A stretch of DNA of 46,547 nucleotides from Planctomycetaceae bacterium (lineage in GTDB: Bacteria > Planctomycetota > Planctomycetia > Planctomycetales > Planctomycetaceae): contig JAGQPW010000026.1 in NCBI GenBank assembly GCA_020426515.1, positions 1 through 46,547 on the forward strand, in the 5' to 3' direction. Under the pieces are notes generated by a model. It was given only the letters and a program-made list of their open reading frames with translations, ran no database searches and had not been told where the DNA came from. Below, in pieces: positions 36,038 to 43,468 of this stretch (its first letter is position 1; each line of letters begins with the position of its first letter). The translations under genes and the position numbers were made by a program.

Positions 36038-37636
36038 TCACTCCGCGAGTAACGCCATTCGAGCGAGGCTGACAACGACCTGGGGAATCAGATCTGCCAG
36101 GACATTTTGTGCGTCCTGTGCCGATGTGAGGCGGCGTCCATCTGGCTGAAACAAGACCAGATCACCGCGAGAAACCGCCTCCGCCGCATCGCGGACCAGG
36201 GACTCCCTGTCGTGCTGCCCATCCAGTCGACGCAAGACAAACCGCTGAATGTCATCCAGGGCCATGTGCTCGTGGAGTCGATTAGTCGCTGAGGCCTGCT
36301 CACTGGCCTGGGCGCGTGCCAGTGGAGATGCCAAAGGCTTGTCCGAGGGTTCGCGACGGAAAGACGGTTCCGAGATATGCAAGTCAATCATCGACGTCGC
36401 GAAGCACCGCAACATTGTTTTCGCGAGGCTCTGAGACACATCGCTCATCACTTCCTGATCGACAGGAACGGGCCGACCAGCAATGAAAGACCGCGACGTG
36501 GCCGCCAATTCCGTAAACGGCAGACTGCTGGGCCACGCTTTCTGCAGGTGCATCATCGCCGCCTTGACGACGGGACTCGTTGTCGTGAGTTTTGAGCCCC
36601 GCCTCTGCAGAATCGCCGAGTCAGATGATCGCACGTCAATGGAATCTCCTTCCGGGACCGCTGACGACGCAACTCTCATTCTCTGCAGCCGCTGCGGGTT
36701 GGGAGATGTGTCGACCCGTTGGTTAGCGTGCGTCACGATCGTTTGCCGGAATGCCCGATTCCTCAAGAAGTCCATGTATTGTTCCAACTCAATCCGATCG
36801 CGAGCAACGCTTTGAAGCATGCCACGAACCTGGTCTGGAAAGTTTTCCAGGGACATCACGCCAAAGTCGGCTTCGCCGACATACTGCAGGCCATGTGATT
36901 TCAGGCGTTCGTGAAACTGATGGAAGTAGACGGGCTCATTGATCGCCTCAAGGTGTTCATGCATCAGGTATGAGTCATCTGCGCGTCCAATCGATTCCAG
37001 TTCTGATCGCAACATCAGCCCATACGCGTTGTTCTCTGCTTTGACCGAATTCGTCAGGAACGTGAGCAGTCCCCGCGCCTGCGCGAGCTGTTCCGCCGGT
37101 TCCTCATACTGACTGGCTCGATACCGCATGATGTCTCGGATCATGCCTCGCATGCGCCAACCGGGGTAGGTGTTGTAGCTGATGTAGGCCACGCCGCGAG
37201 GTGAGAGATGATCCCGCACAATGTCCAGAATCTTCCTCTGCACCGAGTCCGGCACCCACGAGTAGACACCATGAGCAATGATGTAGTCGAAGGGCTTGTC
37301 GGCTGTGAAATCCAGAATGTTCTGGCATCGAAGTTCGACATTGCCAAGGCCAGCCTTCTCCAAGAGTTGTCGCCCCGAGTCGATCTGCTTCTCGGAACCG
37401 TCAATTCCGAGCAGCGCGGCATTTGGATACTGGTCGGCTACGGGCAACAGATTCCCTCCACTTGCGCAGCCAAGCTCAAGCATCCTCGCCGTTTCAACAG
37501 TCGGTGGCTCCAGCCCAAACAACGTCGCGATGGTCGCCAGCCGATCTGGATGCGCTTGCCGAAACGGCATGCTTCGATAGGGAACCTGATCATAGGAATT
37601 CGTGGAAGCTGAATCGGCCAATTGATCGCTGGGCAT
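36038..37636 (-). CDS. Class I SAM methyltransferase with methyltransferase regulatory domain
   Basis: 532 residues from the ATG at 37636; an in-frame TTG at 37651 is also possible, and neither has a clear ribosome site. Motif I is LELGCASGGN (~53-62), motif II LLGIDGSEKQID, and motif IV/post-I includes FDYIIAHGVYSWVPD and YISYNTYPGWRMRGMIRDIM. The middle (~200-330) matches the methyltransferase regulatory domain type, and a helical/winged C-terminal half follows. This order resembles bacterial protein-lysine methyltransferases of the rickettsial PKMT kind; the substrate here is unknown. It is probably cotranscribed behind the pyruvyl transferase gene (93-nt gap, same strand). Confidence 0.75.
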   Translation of the reverse strand: MPSDQLADSASTNSYDQVPYRSMPFRQAHPDRLATIATLFGLEPPTVETARMLELGCASGGNLLPVADQYPNAALLGIDGSEKQIDSGRQLLEKAGLGNVELRCQNILDFTADKPFDYIIAHGVYSWVPDSVQRKILDIVRDHLSPRGVAYISYNTYPGWRMRGMIRDIMRYRASQYEEPAEQLAQARGLLTFLTNSVKAENNAYGLMLRSELESIGRADDSYLMHEHLEAINEPVYFHQFHERLKSHGLQYVGEADFGVMSLENFPDQVRGMLQSVARDRIELEQYMDFLRNRAFRQTIVTHANQRVDTSPNPQRLQRMRVASSAVPEGDSIDVRSSDSAILQRRGSKLTTTSPVVKAAMMHLQKAWPSSLPFTELAATSRSFIAGRPVPVDQEVMSDVSQSLAKTMLRCFATSMIDLHISEPSFRREPSDKPLASPLARAQASEQASATNRLHEHMALDDIQRFVLRRLDGQHDRESLVRDAAEAVSRGDLVLFQPDGRRLTSAQDAQNVLADLIPQVVVSLARMALLAE

Positions 37637-37729
37637 CGGACGTCGTGTCAATTTTGAAGGGCGGTATCGGGACTTCGAATGACGTACGGAGAGAGTAGTT
37701 ACATTTCCGCACGCCGGAAACGGTCGAGA

Positions 37730-38527
37730 CTACAGCGGTGAAAATGGGAACACGTCACGAAGGCCTGAGCAAATGGAATTGACTCGGGCCTCACTCAGAC
37801 ACTGCATTCCTGACAGGATTCCGTCCAACGTGATCTTGGGATCTGGCTGAATTGGTTCGCGATTGTCCACCCCCGAGCTTCCCAGGAAATAGTCACGGAA
37901 CTTGAAGCGAGTCGATCCAGCGCGGTCTTCGTGACCCGTTTCCAGCCGCATCCAACAATTGGGAATTCCCAATGAGTCGGCGACGACGAGGCCGTGCAGT
38001 GACGAGGACGCAATGTGTTGGCACTGAGAAACGTGCCCGATAACGGACATGGCATCTGCAGCCGGGTCAATCAGGGTGACATCACTACGTTGAACGAGCG
38101 GGCTTGCGAAGAACGGGTGCTTGCTCTCGGACCAGTGTGGAATGACTCCCAGCACATACCGTGGATTGGGAAGGCTTGAAGTCAGTTCACGGGCAAACAG
38201 TCCTGGCTCTCCCAGTACAGGTGACTCTGTTGTCTGCCCCCTGAGTTGCTCGGCTGTCAGGGGACCACGAACTGCAACAATTCTTGCGGCTGGGACAGAA
38301 ACGTGGTCCCGATCGACCATGCATCCGGTCCCCCAGACGTAACCTCGATACTGCTCGAGCACGCCCCGGTCATAGAGGTGCGTAGCGAGCAAACTTCCAA
38401 TGCCCAGCAGGTCTGCCGATTCGAACGGAGCCCAATCCGTCCATCGCTTGGAGAGGCGTTCACAGACAATTCGGGACAGTTCGTCGCCAAAGTTGGGACG
38501 ACCATTCCACCAGTGAAGTCGAATCAT
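37730..38527 (-). CDS. Polysaccharide pyruvyl transferase family protein
   Basis: 265 residues; the ATG at 38527 has GGAAG 8 nt upstream, better than the in-frame GTG at 38554. Features: MIRLHWWNGRPNFGDELS at the start, LLGIGSLLA, WGTGCMV, VRGPLTAEQLRG, VLGEPGLFA, and near the end SSSLHGLVVADSLGIP. These are the landmarks of the polysaccharide pyruvyl transferase superfamily, which adds pyruvate ketals to surface glycans. The missing signal peptide fits a cytoplasmic enzyme. With the glycosyltransferase and methyltransferase nearby it suggests a small envelope-modification group between the toxin array and the mobile-element region. Confidence 0.8.
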   Translation of the reverse strand: MIRLHWWNGRPNFGDELSRIVCERLSKRWTDWAPFESADLLGIGSLLATHLYDRGVLEQYRGYVWGTGCMVDRDHVSVPAARIVAVRGPLTAEQLRGQTTESPVLGEPGLFARELTSSLPNPRYVLGVIPHWSESKHPFFASPLVQRSDVTLIDPAADAMSVIGHVSQCQHIASSSLHGLVVADSLGIPNCWMRLETGHEDRAGSTRFKFRDYFLGSSGVDNREPIQPDPKITLDGILSGMQCLSEARVNSICSGLRDVFPFSPL

Positions 38528-39251
38528 GGTGAACGCTTCCGGTCTATTGTTCACAAACCTGCGGGGAGAACGCAGTCAACGCACTGAATTTGAACGGAGA
38601 CCGAAACATTGCAAATCTGGTCAGAAATCTGTTTCAGGAACCCTGTGGCAAGACGGGATCATATCCCAAAGGAGAGCTGAGTTGCGAACGGCTTTCCAGA
38701 AGCTTGGACGATCGCCGAAGCTGGACGAACAGTTTGATTCGACGACGGCCAAGATATAGACCGTGATGAGTCTGCGAGTCGTCCAAACCTCCACTGAAGT
38801 GAAGTCGGTCGGGAAAAGATTCTCGCGGCCGACTGGGACCTGGTCCTCGGCTCCGCTGGCGCACTGTTGGCGATCCTCCGAGAACAGTCTCGGCAAATCG
38901 GCTGAAAGGCCCTCAATATGGGAGTACTCAACATGGCGATGCTCGCCCCCAGCGATTGCGATTCTGGAACCAGATGACTGCTCGTCGAGCGAGATACGCT
39001 CTGGCTCCCCACTTTCACAAACTGATCTCACCACGCCCCCCCCAGACTCAAGCGATCGGATCCGGAGGTATTTCCACGCTCTCCCGCGACAATGGGATGC
39101 GTCAACAGAGAAAAATGCATCACTGGGTTGGCTGAGAGAGCCCAAGCGAGGGGACAGTAGCGGCTCGGTCGGGATGATGGAGTTACGTCAGCCTGAGCAC
39201 CCATGACGCCCACGGCAGGTGAGCCTCCGAGAGTTCTTTCGAAGCAGGCCA
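38528..39251. other. Gene-poor stretch with transposase relic
   Basis: Apart from the 84-bp transposase relic at 38741-38824 I see no gene I can support here. Open frames on both strands (for example minus 38621-39145) have no recognisable domain outside the relic. The stretch is probably decayed mobile DNA plus the upstream region of the LexA-like gene. Confidence 0.5.
38741..38824 (-). pseudogene. Fragment of DDE transposase of the same family as at 17665
   Basis: About 28 residues, including FPTDFTSVEVWTTRRLITVY, closely match FATDFTTVEVWTARGLVTFY of the transposase relic at 17665-18402, around the first catalytic Asp. Similarity stops at both sides. Same strand as the larger relic. Confidence 0.75.
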
Positions 39252-39276
39252 TTGACAACACACTCATGTGTAATCT
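39252..39276 (+). promoter_or_regulatory. Possible promoter of the LexA-like gene
   Basis: TTGACA at 39252-39257 is a consensus -35 box; TAATCT at 39271-39276 with TGTG before it could act as an extended -10, though the spacing (13 bp) is short. The palindromic operator follows at once, as expected for autorepression. Confidence 0.35.
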
Positions 39277-39277
39277 A

Positions 39278-39301
39278 CTCTTGTGTACACCTACACAAGA
39301 G
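39278..39301. promoter_or_regulatory. Palindromic operator upstream of the LexA-like gene
   Basis: A perfect 10-bp inverted repeat, CTCTTGTGTA and TACACAAGAG with CACC between, ends 9 nt before the ATG at 39311. Further TGTGTA (39268-39272 area) and TTGTGTT half-sites lie around it. Placement over the start of a gene for a LexA-type DNA-binding protein suggests the protein represses its own operon here. Confidence 0.65.
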
Positions 39302-39310
39302 AGTTGTGTT

Positions 39311-39859
39311 ATGCCGCGTTGGCCACGAGAACTGACGAAGAAGCAGGAGCGGATTTGCCGCTTCGTCGAGCGGTATTGGAACCGGCACGGGATCGCCCCG
39401 ACGTTTTCGGAGATCGCTGACGAGTTAGGTCTAACCGACCGTTCGCATGCCCGGCAGAGTGTGGGGCTGATCGCGAAGAAGGGATTCCTGGAGATGCAGC
39501 CGGGGATTCCCCGGTCGCTCAAACTGACGGATCGCTGGCGGCAGTTTCTCAACCGCCGTCTGGATGAGCAGACGAGCCCGCTGGTGGACGAAGTGGCGAA
39601 GGATCAGCCTGACCTGTTCACCCGCTGGTCTGCTGACGACTGGGCGCAGTTGCGAAGCGTGCGCGGAGTCGGCGGAGCGTTGACGCGCGAAGCAGTCTTC
39701 GCGGAGGCGGCGAGAATCAACGAGAACCGTGACATTCGCCAGATGTTCGAGGCGCTGCTGACCGTGGGAGCGACCCGCGAGCAACTCGTGATGTGGATCA
39801 AGGAGAAGTATCAGGAAATTGACGCCAGGGAGTGGAGAAAGAATCGGCGGAAGGGATGA
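39311..39859 (+). CDS. LexA DNA-binding-domain protein without LexA peptidase
   Basis: 182 residues from the ATG at 39311, just behind the palindrome. Residues ~8-72 are a LexA-type winged helix: LTKKQERICRFVERYWNR, APTFSEIADELGLTDRSHAR, LIAKKGFLEM, SLKL. The remaining ~110 residues lack the Ser/Lys autopeptidase region of LexA; they hold a helical segment and an end like VMWIKEKYQEIDAREWRKN. It is probably a transcription repressor controlling itself and the next gene, an ImmA/IrrE-like peptidase 34 nt downstream that could inactivate it in place of self-cleavage. That partnership is inferred from gene order. Confidence 0.75.
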   Translation: MPRWPRELTKKQERICRFVERYWNRHGIAPTFSEIADELGLTDRSHARQSVGLIAKKGFLEMQPGIPRSLKLTDRWRQFLNRRLDEQTSPLVDEVAKDQPDLFTRWSADDWAQLRSVRGVGGALTREAVFAEAARINENRDIRQMFEALLTVGATREQLVMWIKEKYQEIDAREWRKNRRKG

Positions 39860-39892
39860 CTCCTTCCTTGGTATTGGGACAGGTGGCCAACG

Positions 39893-40600
39893 ATGGTGAC
39901 GTATGTCGAGATCAGCCAGGTTTTGGACGAACTCGTCGAAAATCTGCAGGAGACAACGGGTCTGTACGGCCCGGCGATCGACCCGTTCGATCTGGCAGAA
40001 CGGTTGCGAAACAGTGTACTGATTGACCCGACCTTGCCGGCACGCGGATGTCGACGGGAATTGTGCGGGGGCGTGTCAAGCATCGTGATCGCTCCGGATG
40101 ACCGGGACGAACGGATGTGCTTCGCCACGGCGCACGAGATTGGTGAGCAACATGTCGCCAACCTGTGCGACCGGCTGGGGCTGTCGATCACCGAATGTAG
40201 TGAGCGGATGCGGGAAGTCCTGGCGAATCGGATTGCGTCCCGATTGCTGGTCCCGAATCCCTGGTTTCGTGACATCGCGGTCGAGACAGACTTTGATCTG
40301 TTCGAACTGAAGCAGACGTTTCCGTTCGCCAGCCATCAGGTGATTTCCTGGAGGATGCTGGATGTGGAAACGCCGACGATTATCACGATCTTCGACAACG
40401 GCCAGCGGTACAGCCGGAAGGCGAACTTTTCCGGCCGGCATGAGATGCAATCGCTGGAGCAACACGCCTGGAAGCAGTGTCGGCAAGACGCGGAATTCGT
40501 CGATGTGAGTCGCGGAAGTCTGCGGGTCCAGGTGTGGCCGATTCATGAGCCGGACTGGAAGCGAGAGATCATCCGAACCACGCTTCTGGACTGGGAGTGA
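39893..40600 (+). CDS. ImmA/IrrE-like metallopeptidase family protein
   Basis: 235 residues. Start MVTYVEISQVLDEL; residues 76-90 contain CFATAHEIGEQHVANLC, the position of the ImmA/IrrE zinc motif HExxH. Here it reads H81-E82-I-G-E85-Q-H87, so the second zinc His of the usual HEIGH is Glu, with a His two residues later. The chain after it (ANRIASRLLVP, FELKQTFPFASHQVISWRM) fits the family, where it packs helices behind the active site. In phages and integrative elements ImmA cleaves a partner repressor; the LexA-HTH gene just upstream is a plausible target. Activity with the altered motif is uncertain. Confidence 0.7.
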   Translation: MVTYVEISQVLDELVENLQETTGLYGPAIDPFDLAERLRNSVLIDPTLPARGCRRELCGGVSSIVIAPDDRDERMCFATAHEIGEQHVANLCDRLGLSITECSERMREVLANRIASRLLVPNPWFRDIAVETDFDLFELKQTFPFASHQVISWRMLDVETPTIITIFDNGQRYSRKANFSGRHEMQSLEQHAWKQCRQDAEFVDVSRGSLRVQVWPIHEPDWKREIIRTTLLDWE

Positions 40601-40603
40601 ACC

Positions 40604-40705
40604 ATGCCGCCGACCTCTCCCTGCTGGAAGCACATCGCCAAGATTCGCGAGCTGCGGCTCGTCGGCATCTGCCTGCCTCCTCCGTCCGCCTCGTCCATTG
40701 CGTGA
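40604..40705 (+). CDS. Very short ORF, 33 codons, doubtful
   Basis: An ATG 4 nt after the ImmA-like stop opens 33 codons (MPPTSPCWKHIAKIRELRL...) to a TGA. There is no ribosome site of its own beyond GGGAG in the end of the preceding gene. It could be a coupled micro-peptide or chance. The 177-nt gap to the response regulator holds nothing else I can support. Confidence 0.2.
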   Translation: MPPTSPCWKHIAKIRELRLVGICLPPPSASSIA

Positions 40706-40777
40706 CTGAGTTCTTGTGAAAGGAACCCCAACTGCGCTCACGGTGCGCGCTGACCATGCTGAGGTAGAGGACCTGCG

Positions 40778-41839
40778 ATGCCCGCAACTGCTTTGGTTGT
40801 TGAAGATGATGATCGTGACATGGCCGCGATCGAGGATGCGCTCTGTTCGATGCAGCACGAGTTTGAACGGACCACCAACCAGTCGGACGCACTGCGACTC
40901 CTGGGAAACCGGGAGTTTGACTACGCCATTCTCGATCTCCGCATCCCAGCTCGGCCTGACCGGAAGAGTGCAGACGTCGAGTTCGGCGGGAATCTACTCC
41001 GTGACCTGCGCCAGCAATGGCCGGAACAGGATCTGCCGGTCATCGTGATGGCGGACGATGTCGAGTGCTTCGGCATGGCGAAGTGGCTCATCGAAAAGGG
41101 AGCGTCCGACTTCGTGTCGAAGCCGTTTCGCACGACACACGAGTTGGGGGATGTCATCCGCCGTGTACTCAAACGAAGCGACCGGCCGCGACGTCCTCAA
41201 CAGAACCGACCAAAATCTCAGGAGTTCGCCGGCGGAGAGTTGGTCATCACGCCAAAGGAAGCCACGTTGCTCGGCGTCCGGATCATCTCCAGCGGAGGAA
41301 TGGGGCACTCACTGGCGATCCTGCGACTTCTCTCACAGCGAGATCGTAATGGGAATTTCGTGACCCGGTCAGCCGAGGAACTGGCCAACCAGTTGGAGGT
41401 GCTCGGGGGGCAGACTGCGATCGCTGGTTACGTTCGCACGATCCGAGAGAACATCATTCGCCGGTTGCAACGCGAACGTGGTGTGAAATGCCATCGAGAC
41501 GATGTGATTGAACGGACGCCGAGCGGGTATCGTCTCCGCGATTGGATCACGGCCACGTTCGACGAGGAATTGAATTTGGCCCCATCACCGCGCGAGAGTC
41601 GTGGCCACACGCATCGGGATTCGGTCGGCGTCCCATTGAATCCCCGCCAAATGTGGGTTGTTGAGCAACTTGAGTCCGGGTGCCCACTACAGCGGCGTCA
41701 GATCGAGGTCGTGTTTCAGGTTCATTCCAAGACTGCCAAACGCGACCTTGCGGAACTCGTCCGGCATGGCCTGATCGAGTACGTTCGCTCCGGCCAGGGG
41801 GGATACTACCGGCTCGTCCGCGGGCTGAAGACCGCCTGA
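40778..41839 (+). CDS. Response regulator with winged-helix output and C-terminal HTH
   Basis: 353 residues; the ATG has GAGGACC upstream. Receiver domain ~1-125: acidic pair VVEDDD (9-11), phospho-acceptor Asp53 in YAILDLRIP, Lys115 in SKPFR. The usual switch Thr/Ser after beta-4 appears to be Ala (VIVMADD). A middle winged-helix-like part ~150-265 (SLAILRLLSQRD, SAEELANQLEVL, ERTPSGYRL) and a C-terminal helix-turn-helix ~290-350 (LNPRQMWVVEQLESG, HSKTAKRDLAELVRHGLIEY, GGYYRL) follow. No kinase gene is next to it, so the signal is unknown. It may belong to the mobile-element regulatory group with the two genes upstream. Confidence 0.75.
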   Translation: MPATALVVEDDDRDMAAIEDALCSMQHEFERTTNQSDALRLLGNREFDYAILDLRIPARPDRKSADVEFGGNLLRDLRQQWPEQDLPVIVMADDVECFGMAKWLIEKGASDFVSKPFRTTHELGDVIRRVLKRSDRPRRPQQNRPKSQEFAGGELVITPKEATLLGVRIISSGGMGHSLAILRLLSQRDRNGNFVTRSAEELANQLEVLGGQTAIAGYVRTIRENIIRRLQRERGVKCHRDDVIERTPSGYRLRDWITATFDEELNLAPSPRESRGHTHRDSVGVPLNPRQMWVVEQLESGCPLQRRQIEVVFQVHSKTAKRDLAELVRHGLIEYVRSGQGGYYRLVRGLKTA

Positions 41840-42037
41840 TCATTTGCCGTTTTCGACGGCCTCCACCATCCCCAGGATGGCCTGCCGAATGAGGGGCGGA
41901 AGCGACGGCCACGCCAGGACAACACGCGCCATTTCAGCGGTGATTTCCGACGGCAAATCGCTTGGCACCACTGTTGGCACCTCGCCCTCCGGCGTTTGCC
42001 CTAACTGGTTCGTGTCGTTTACGTTTGGGGCAACGTA
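41840..42037 (-). pseudogene. C-terminal tail of a tyrosine integrase (relic)
   Basis: On the minus strand the frame ending at 41840 reads VAPNVNDTNQLGQ..., then EITAEMARVVLAWPSLPPLI and ILGMVEA. VAPNV plus a W-x-x-LP-x-x-x-R-x-x-I tail is typical of the C-termini of planctomycete phage-type integrases. No catalytic Arg/His/Tyr domain precedes it; upstream the frame enters the tRNA fragment instead. Its stop touches the stop of the response-regulator gene (convergent). I read this as what is left of an integrase after deletion at the attachment site. The assignment rests on tail similarity from memory. Confidence 0.45.
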
Positions 42038-42043
42038 CCCGCA

Positions 42044-42095
42044 GTTTCCTAAACCGAAGGTTAGTGGTTTAGTGGTTCGAGCCCACTGGGGTGTA
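42044..42095 (+). other. 3' fragment of tRNA-Arg(CCU), probable attachment site
   Basis: The sequence contains an anticodon loop TTCCTAA followed by ACCGA, then a perfect T-arm (AGTGG, TTCGAGC, CCACT) and a 7-nt acceptor strand GGGGTGT plus A. The 5' half of a tRNA is absent: the bases before TTTCCTAAACC do not pair. The variable region is 8 nt too long because TTAGTGG is repeated. This is how an att site looks after an element integrated into a tRNA-Arg(CCU) gene. A rho-independent terminator follows, as after a real tRNA. Confidence 0.65.
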
Positions 42096-42479
42096 CTCCG
42101 AAAGCCATAAGCCACAACAGCTTATGGCTTTTTTCGTGCGCCGTGTTTGTATCCAATTATGGCCACTCCGAGCCTGTATCCAATTTGGCCCGTTTTGGGT
42201 TGCGGTATTTTGCCACCACCTCGACTCGATCCACTTGTCGATCTTGCGTCGGTAAAGCTTCCATACCTTGCCGTTTCCTGTGCCGGGAACGATGCAACTC
42301 TTCGGTATGTCACCCTGACAAATCCTGTCCGTGATCCACACCTGCGTACAAGCAAGCCGGTGAGCGAGGTAGCTTGTCCCCACGATGTCAGTTGGGGGAG
42401 GAGCGAAGTGGTCAGCGAGCCGTTCTAACGCTTCTGCGATTCGTTCGACGCTGGAGAGAAGTCGTCGAATATCCGCCAC
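42069..42479 (-). CDS. Excisionase-like MerR-type HTH protein
   Basis: 136 residues from a GTG at 42479. Residues ~35-85 match the excisionase/HTH_17 pattern: SYLAHRLACTQVWITDRICQ, GDIPKSCIVPGTGNGK, VWKLYRRKIDKWIESR. These small proteins direct excision of integrated elements together with an integrase. The C-terminal ~45 residues are odd: a near-duplicated NWIQ segment (NGPNWIQARSGHNWIQTR), then translation through the terminator and tRNA fragment (LSEYTPVGSNH), so the gene's natural end was probably lost at the attachment-site junction. The neighbouring integrase is only a tail. Confidence 0.65.
   Translation of the reverse strand: MADIRRLLSSVERIAEALERLADHFAPPPTDIVGTSYLAHRLACTQVWITDRICQGDIPKSCIVPGTGNGKVWKLYRRKIDKWIESRWWQNTATQNGPNWIQARSGHNWIQTRRTKKAISCCGLWLSEYTPVGSNH
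42102..42134 (+). terminator. Rho-independent terminator behind the tRNA fragment
   Basis: AAGCCATAAGC (42102-42112), a 7-nt loop, and GCTTATGGCTT (42120-42130) form an 11-bp stem followed by a T-run (TTTTTT across the stem end to 42134). It is probably the original terminator of the tRNA-Arg gene. Confidence 0.75.
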
Positions 42480-42508
42480 CGTTCAACTGCGACTCAGGCC
42501 AGCTTCGG

Positions 42509-42694
42509 ATGACCCGCACTGAAGTGCCAGCGACACAATGGCTCTGTCGCCGCTGTGGAGCGGATATGCCCGATCCTCACAAGCCTTGCCGGGCGTGCGG
42601 ATTCGGACGCTGGACGTGCGGTGCATGTGGGGCACTTGTCTCGGGCCAATTCGCCCAATGCTCCGAGTACGGCAATCATCCCCGGCCCGAGTGA
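42509..42694 (+). CDS. Small double zinc-ribbon protein
   Basis: 61 residues from the ATG at 42509. Cysteines at 13/16, 27/30, 37/40 and 51 form CRRC, CRAC, CGAC and a single C, i.e. zinc-ribbon knuckles like double zinc-ribbon proteins. It has no signal peptide. An open frame extends upstream over the excisionase start region, but the cysteine pattern begins after this ATG. Function unknown; it may bind nucleic acid or protein. The last ribbon seems to lack one Cys (QCSEYGNH), so it may be damaged. Confidence 0.45.
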   Translation: MTRTEVPATQWLCRRCGADMPDPHKPCRACGFGRWTCGACGALVSGQFAQCSEYGNHPRPE

Positions 42695-42747
42695 GGCCCC
42701 CTAGTACGAGAAGGTTTCAACTTTCCACGAGCAAAGGGGATCATCAC

Positions 42748-42879
42748 ATGAAGAAAAACGTGACCGAATGCGAAGTCTTGAGCATCGATTCCGGGGTGGC
42801 TGACTGCCCAATCAACGACGAACCAATTCCCGTCTTGTTCGTGACCCGCCGTCCCATCCGCTTGTGCTCGGCAAGGTAG
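42748..42879 (+). CDS. Small hypothetical ORF, probably truncated
   Basis: 43 codons; the ATG at 42748 has AAAGGGGA about 7 nt upstream, a good ribosome site. It reads MKKNVTECEVLSIDSGVADC... The last ~12 codons run antisense through the end of the kinase pseudogene, so the original 3' end was replaced by a rearrangement near 42840. No family recognised. Confidence 0.35.
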   Translation: MKKNVTECEVLSIDSGVADCPINDEPIPVLFVTRRPIRLCSAR

Positions 42880-43133
42880 ACCTGCCCCATTCCACCGGCA
42901 CCGACCGTATCGAGGATCAGATAATTGCCGAGTACAAGCCCCCGGTACTTGCCCTGATAGATTCGCTGTGCCTGAAACTTGGTCAGTTTCTTCTTCTTGA
43001 TCAGCAGCTTGGCAAGTTCCTCGCCATTGGCTGGAAAGGTATCCAGTGACTGCTAGAAGGCGGTGACCTCCTCCAGCGTCATGACCCCGCTCTCGGTGAG
43101 GTTCTCAATGAACTTCTTCGTAGGAATTGACAC
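42843..43133 (-). pseudogene. N-terminal fragment of a serine/threonine protein kinase
   Basis: On the minus strand from about 43133: SIPTKKFIENLTESGVMTLE, a TAG stop at 43055-43053 where Gln or similar is expected, then GEELAKLLIKKKKLTKFQAQ, YQGKYRGLVLGNYLILD and the glycine-rich loop GAGGMGQVYLAEHK, after which it ends abruptly near 42843. This is the start of a planctomycete Hanks-type kinase (N-terminal helical region plus P-loop) without catalytic loop or C-terminal parts. It is broken by a stop and by truncation. Confidence 0.8.
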
Positions 43134-43468
43134 GCCATAGCCCAACGTGGTGATCAACCTCGAATTGAAGAGGCCAGTATAAGCTGGACAAAATTGACGG
43201 AACAAGACTCACTTGGCACTTCAGGACGATTTATTGTTCTTCACCGGGAGCTGCTCAGGTGAGTGCATGAGTGTGTCTTTGGCGTGCTGGCCCGGAGGCG
43301 GCCAGAGTCTTGTCAGCCTCTGGATCAAGCTGCTCGGCATTCAAACGACTTCACCAAGCCGCCCAGCCGACCGACTCGAGAGAGACTGAATTGAAGTCGC
43401 CTGGCTGCTGCTCTGGATGGTCAGGGACCAGCGAGGGGCGGTCTCCCCGCCAATCACCTTCGTCCGAT
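43134..43468. other. Intergenic stretch without recognised features
   Basis: Between the kinase pseudogene and the end of the cytochrome/WD40 gene I see no supported gene, RNA or clear terminator. The short plus-strand open frames have no recognisable domain. Confidence 0.5.

Noticed and set aside
38763..39206. Plus-strand open frame of 147 codons
   Set aside because: It runs antisense to a transposase relic, has no ribosome site or domain, and the composition looks noncoding.
42020..42097. Complete tRNA gene
   Set aside because: Only the anticodon-loop 3' side, T-arm and acceptor 3' strand are present; no D-arm or matching acceptor 5' strand, and the variable region has an 8-nt duplication.
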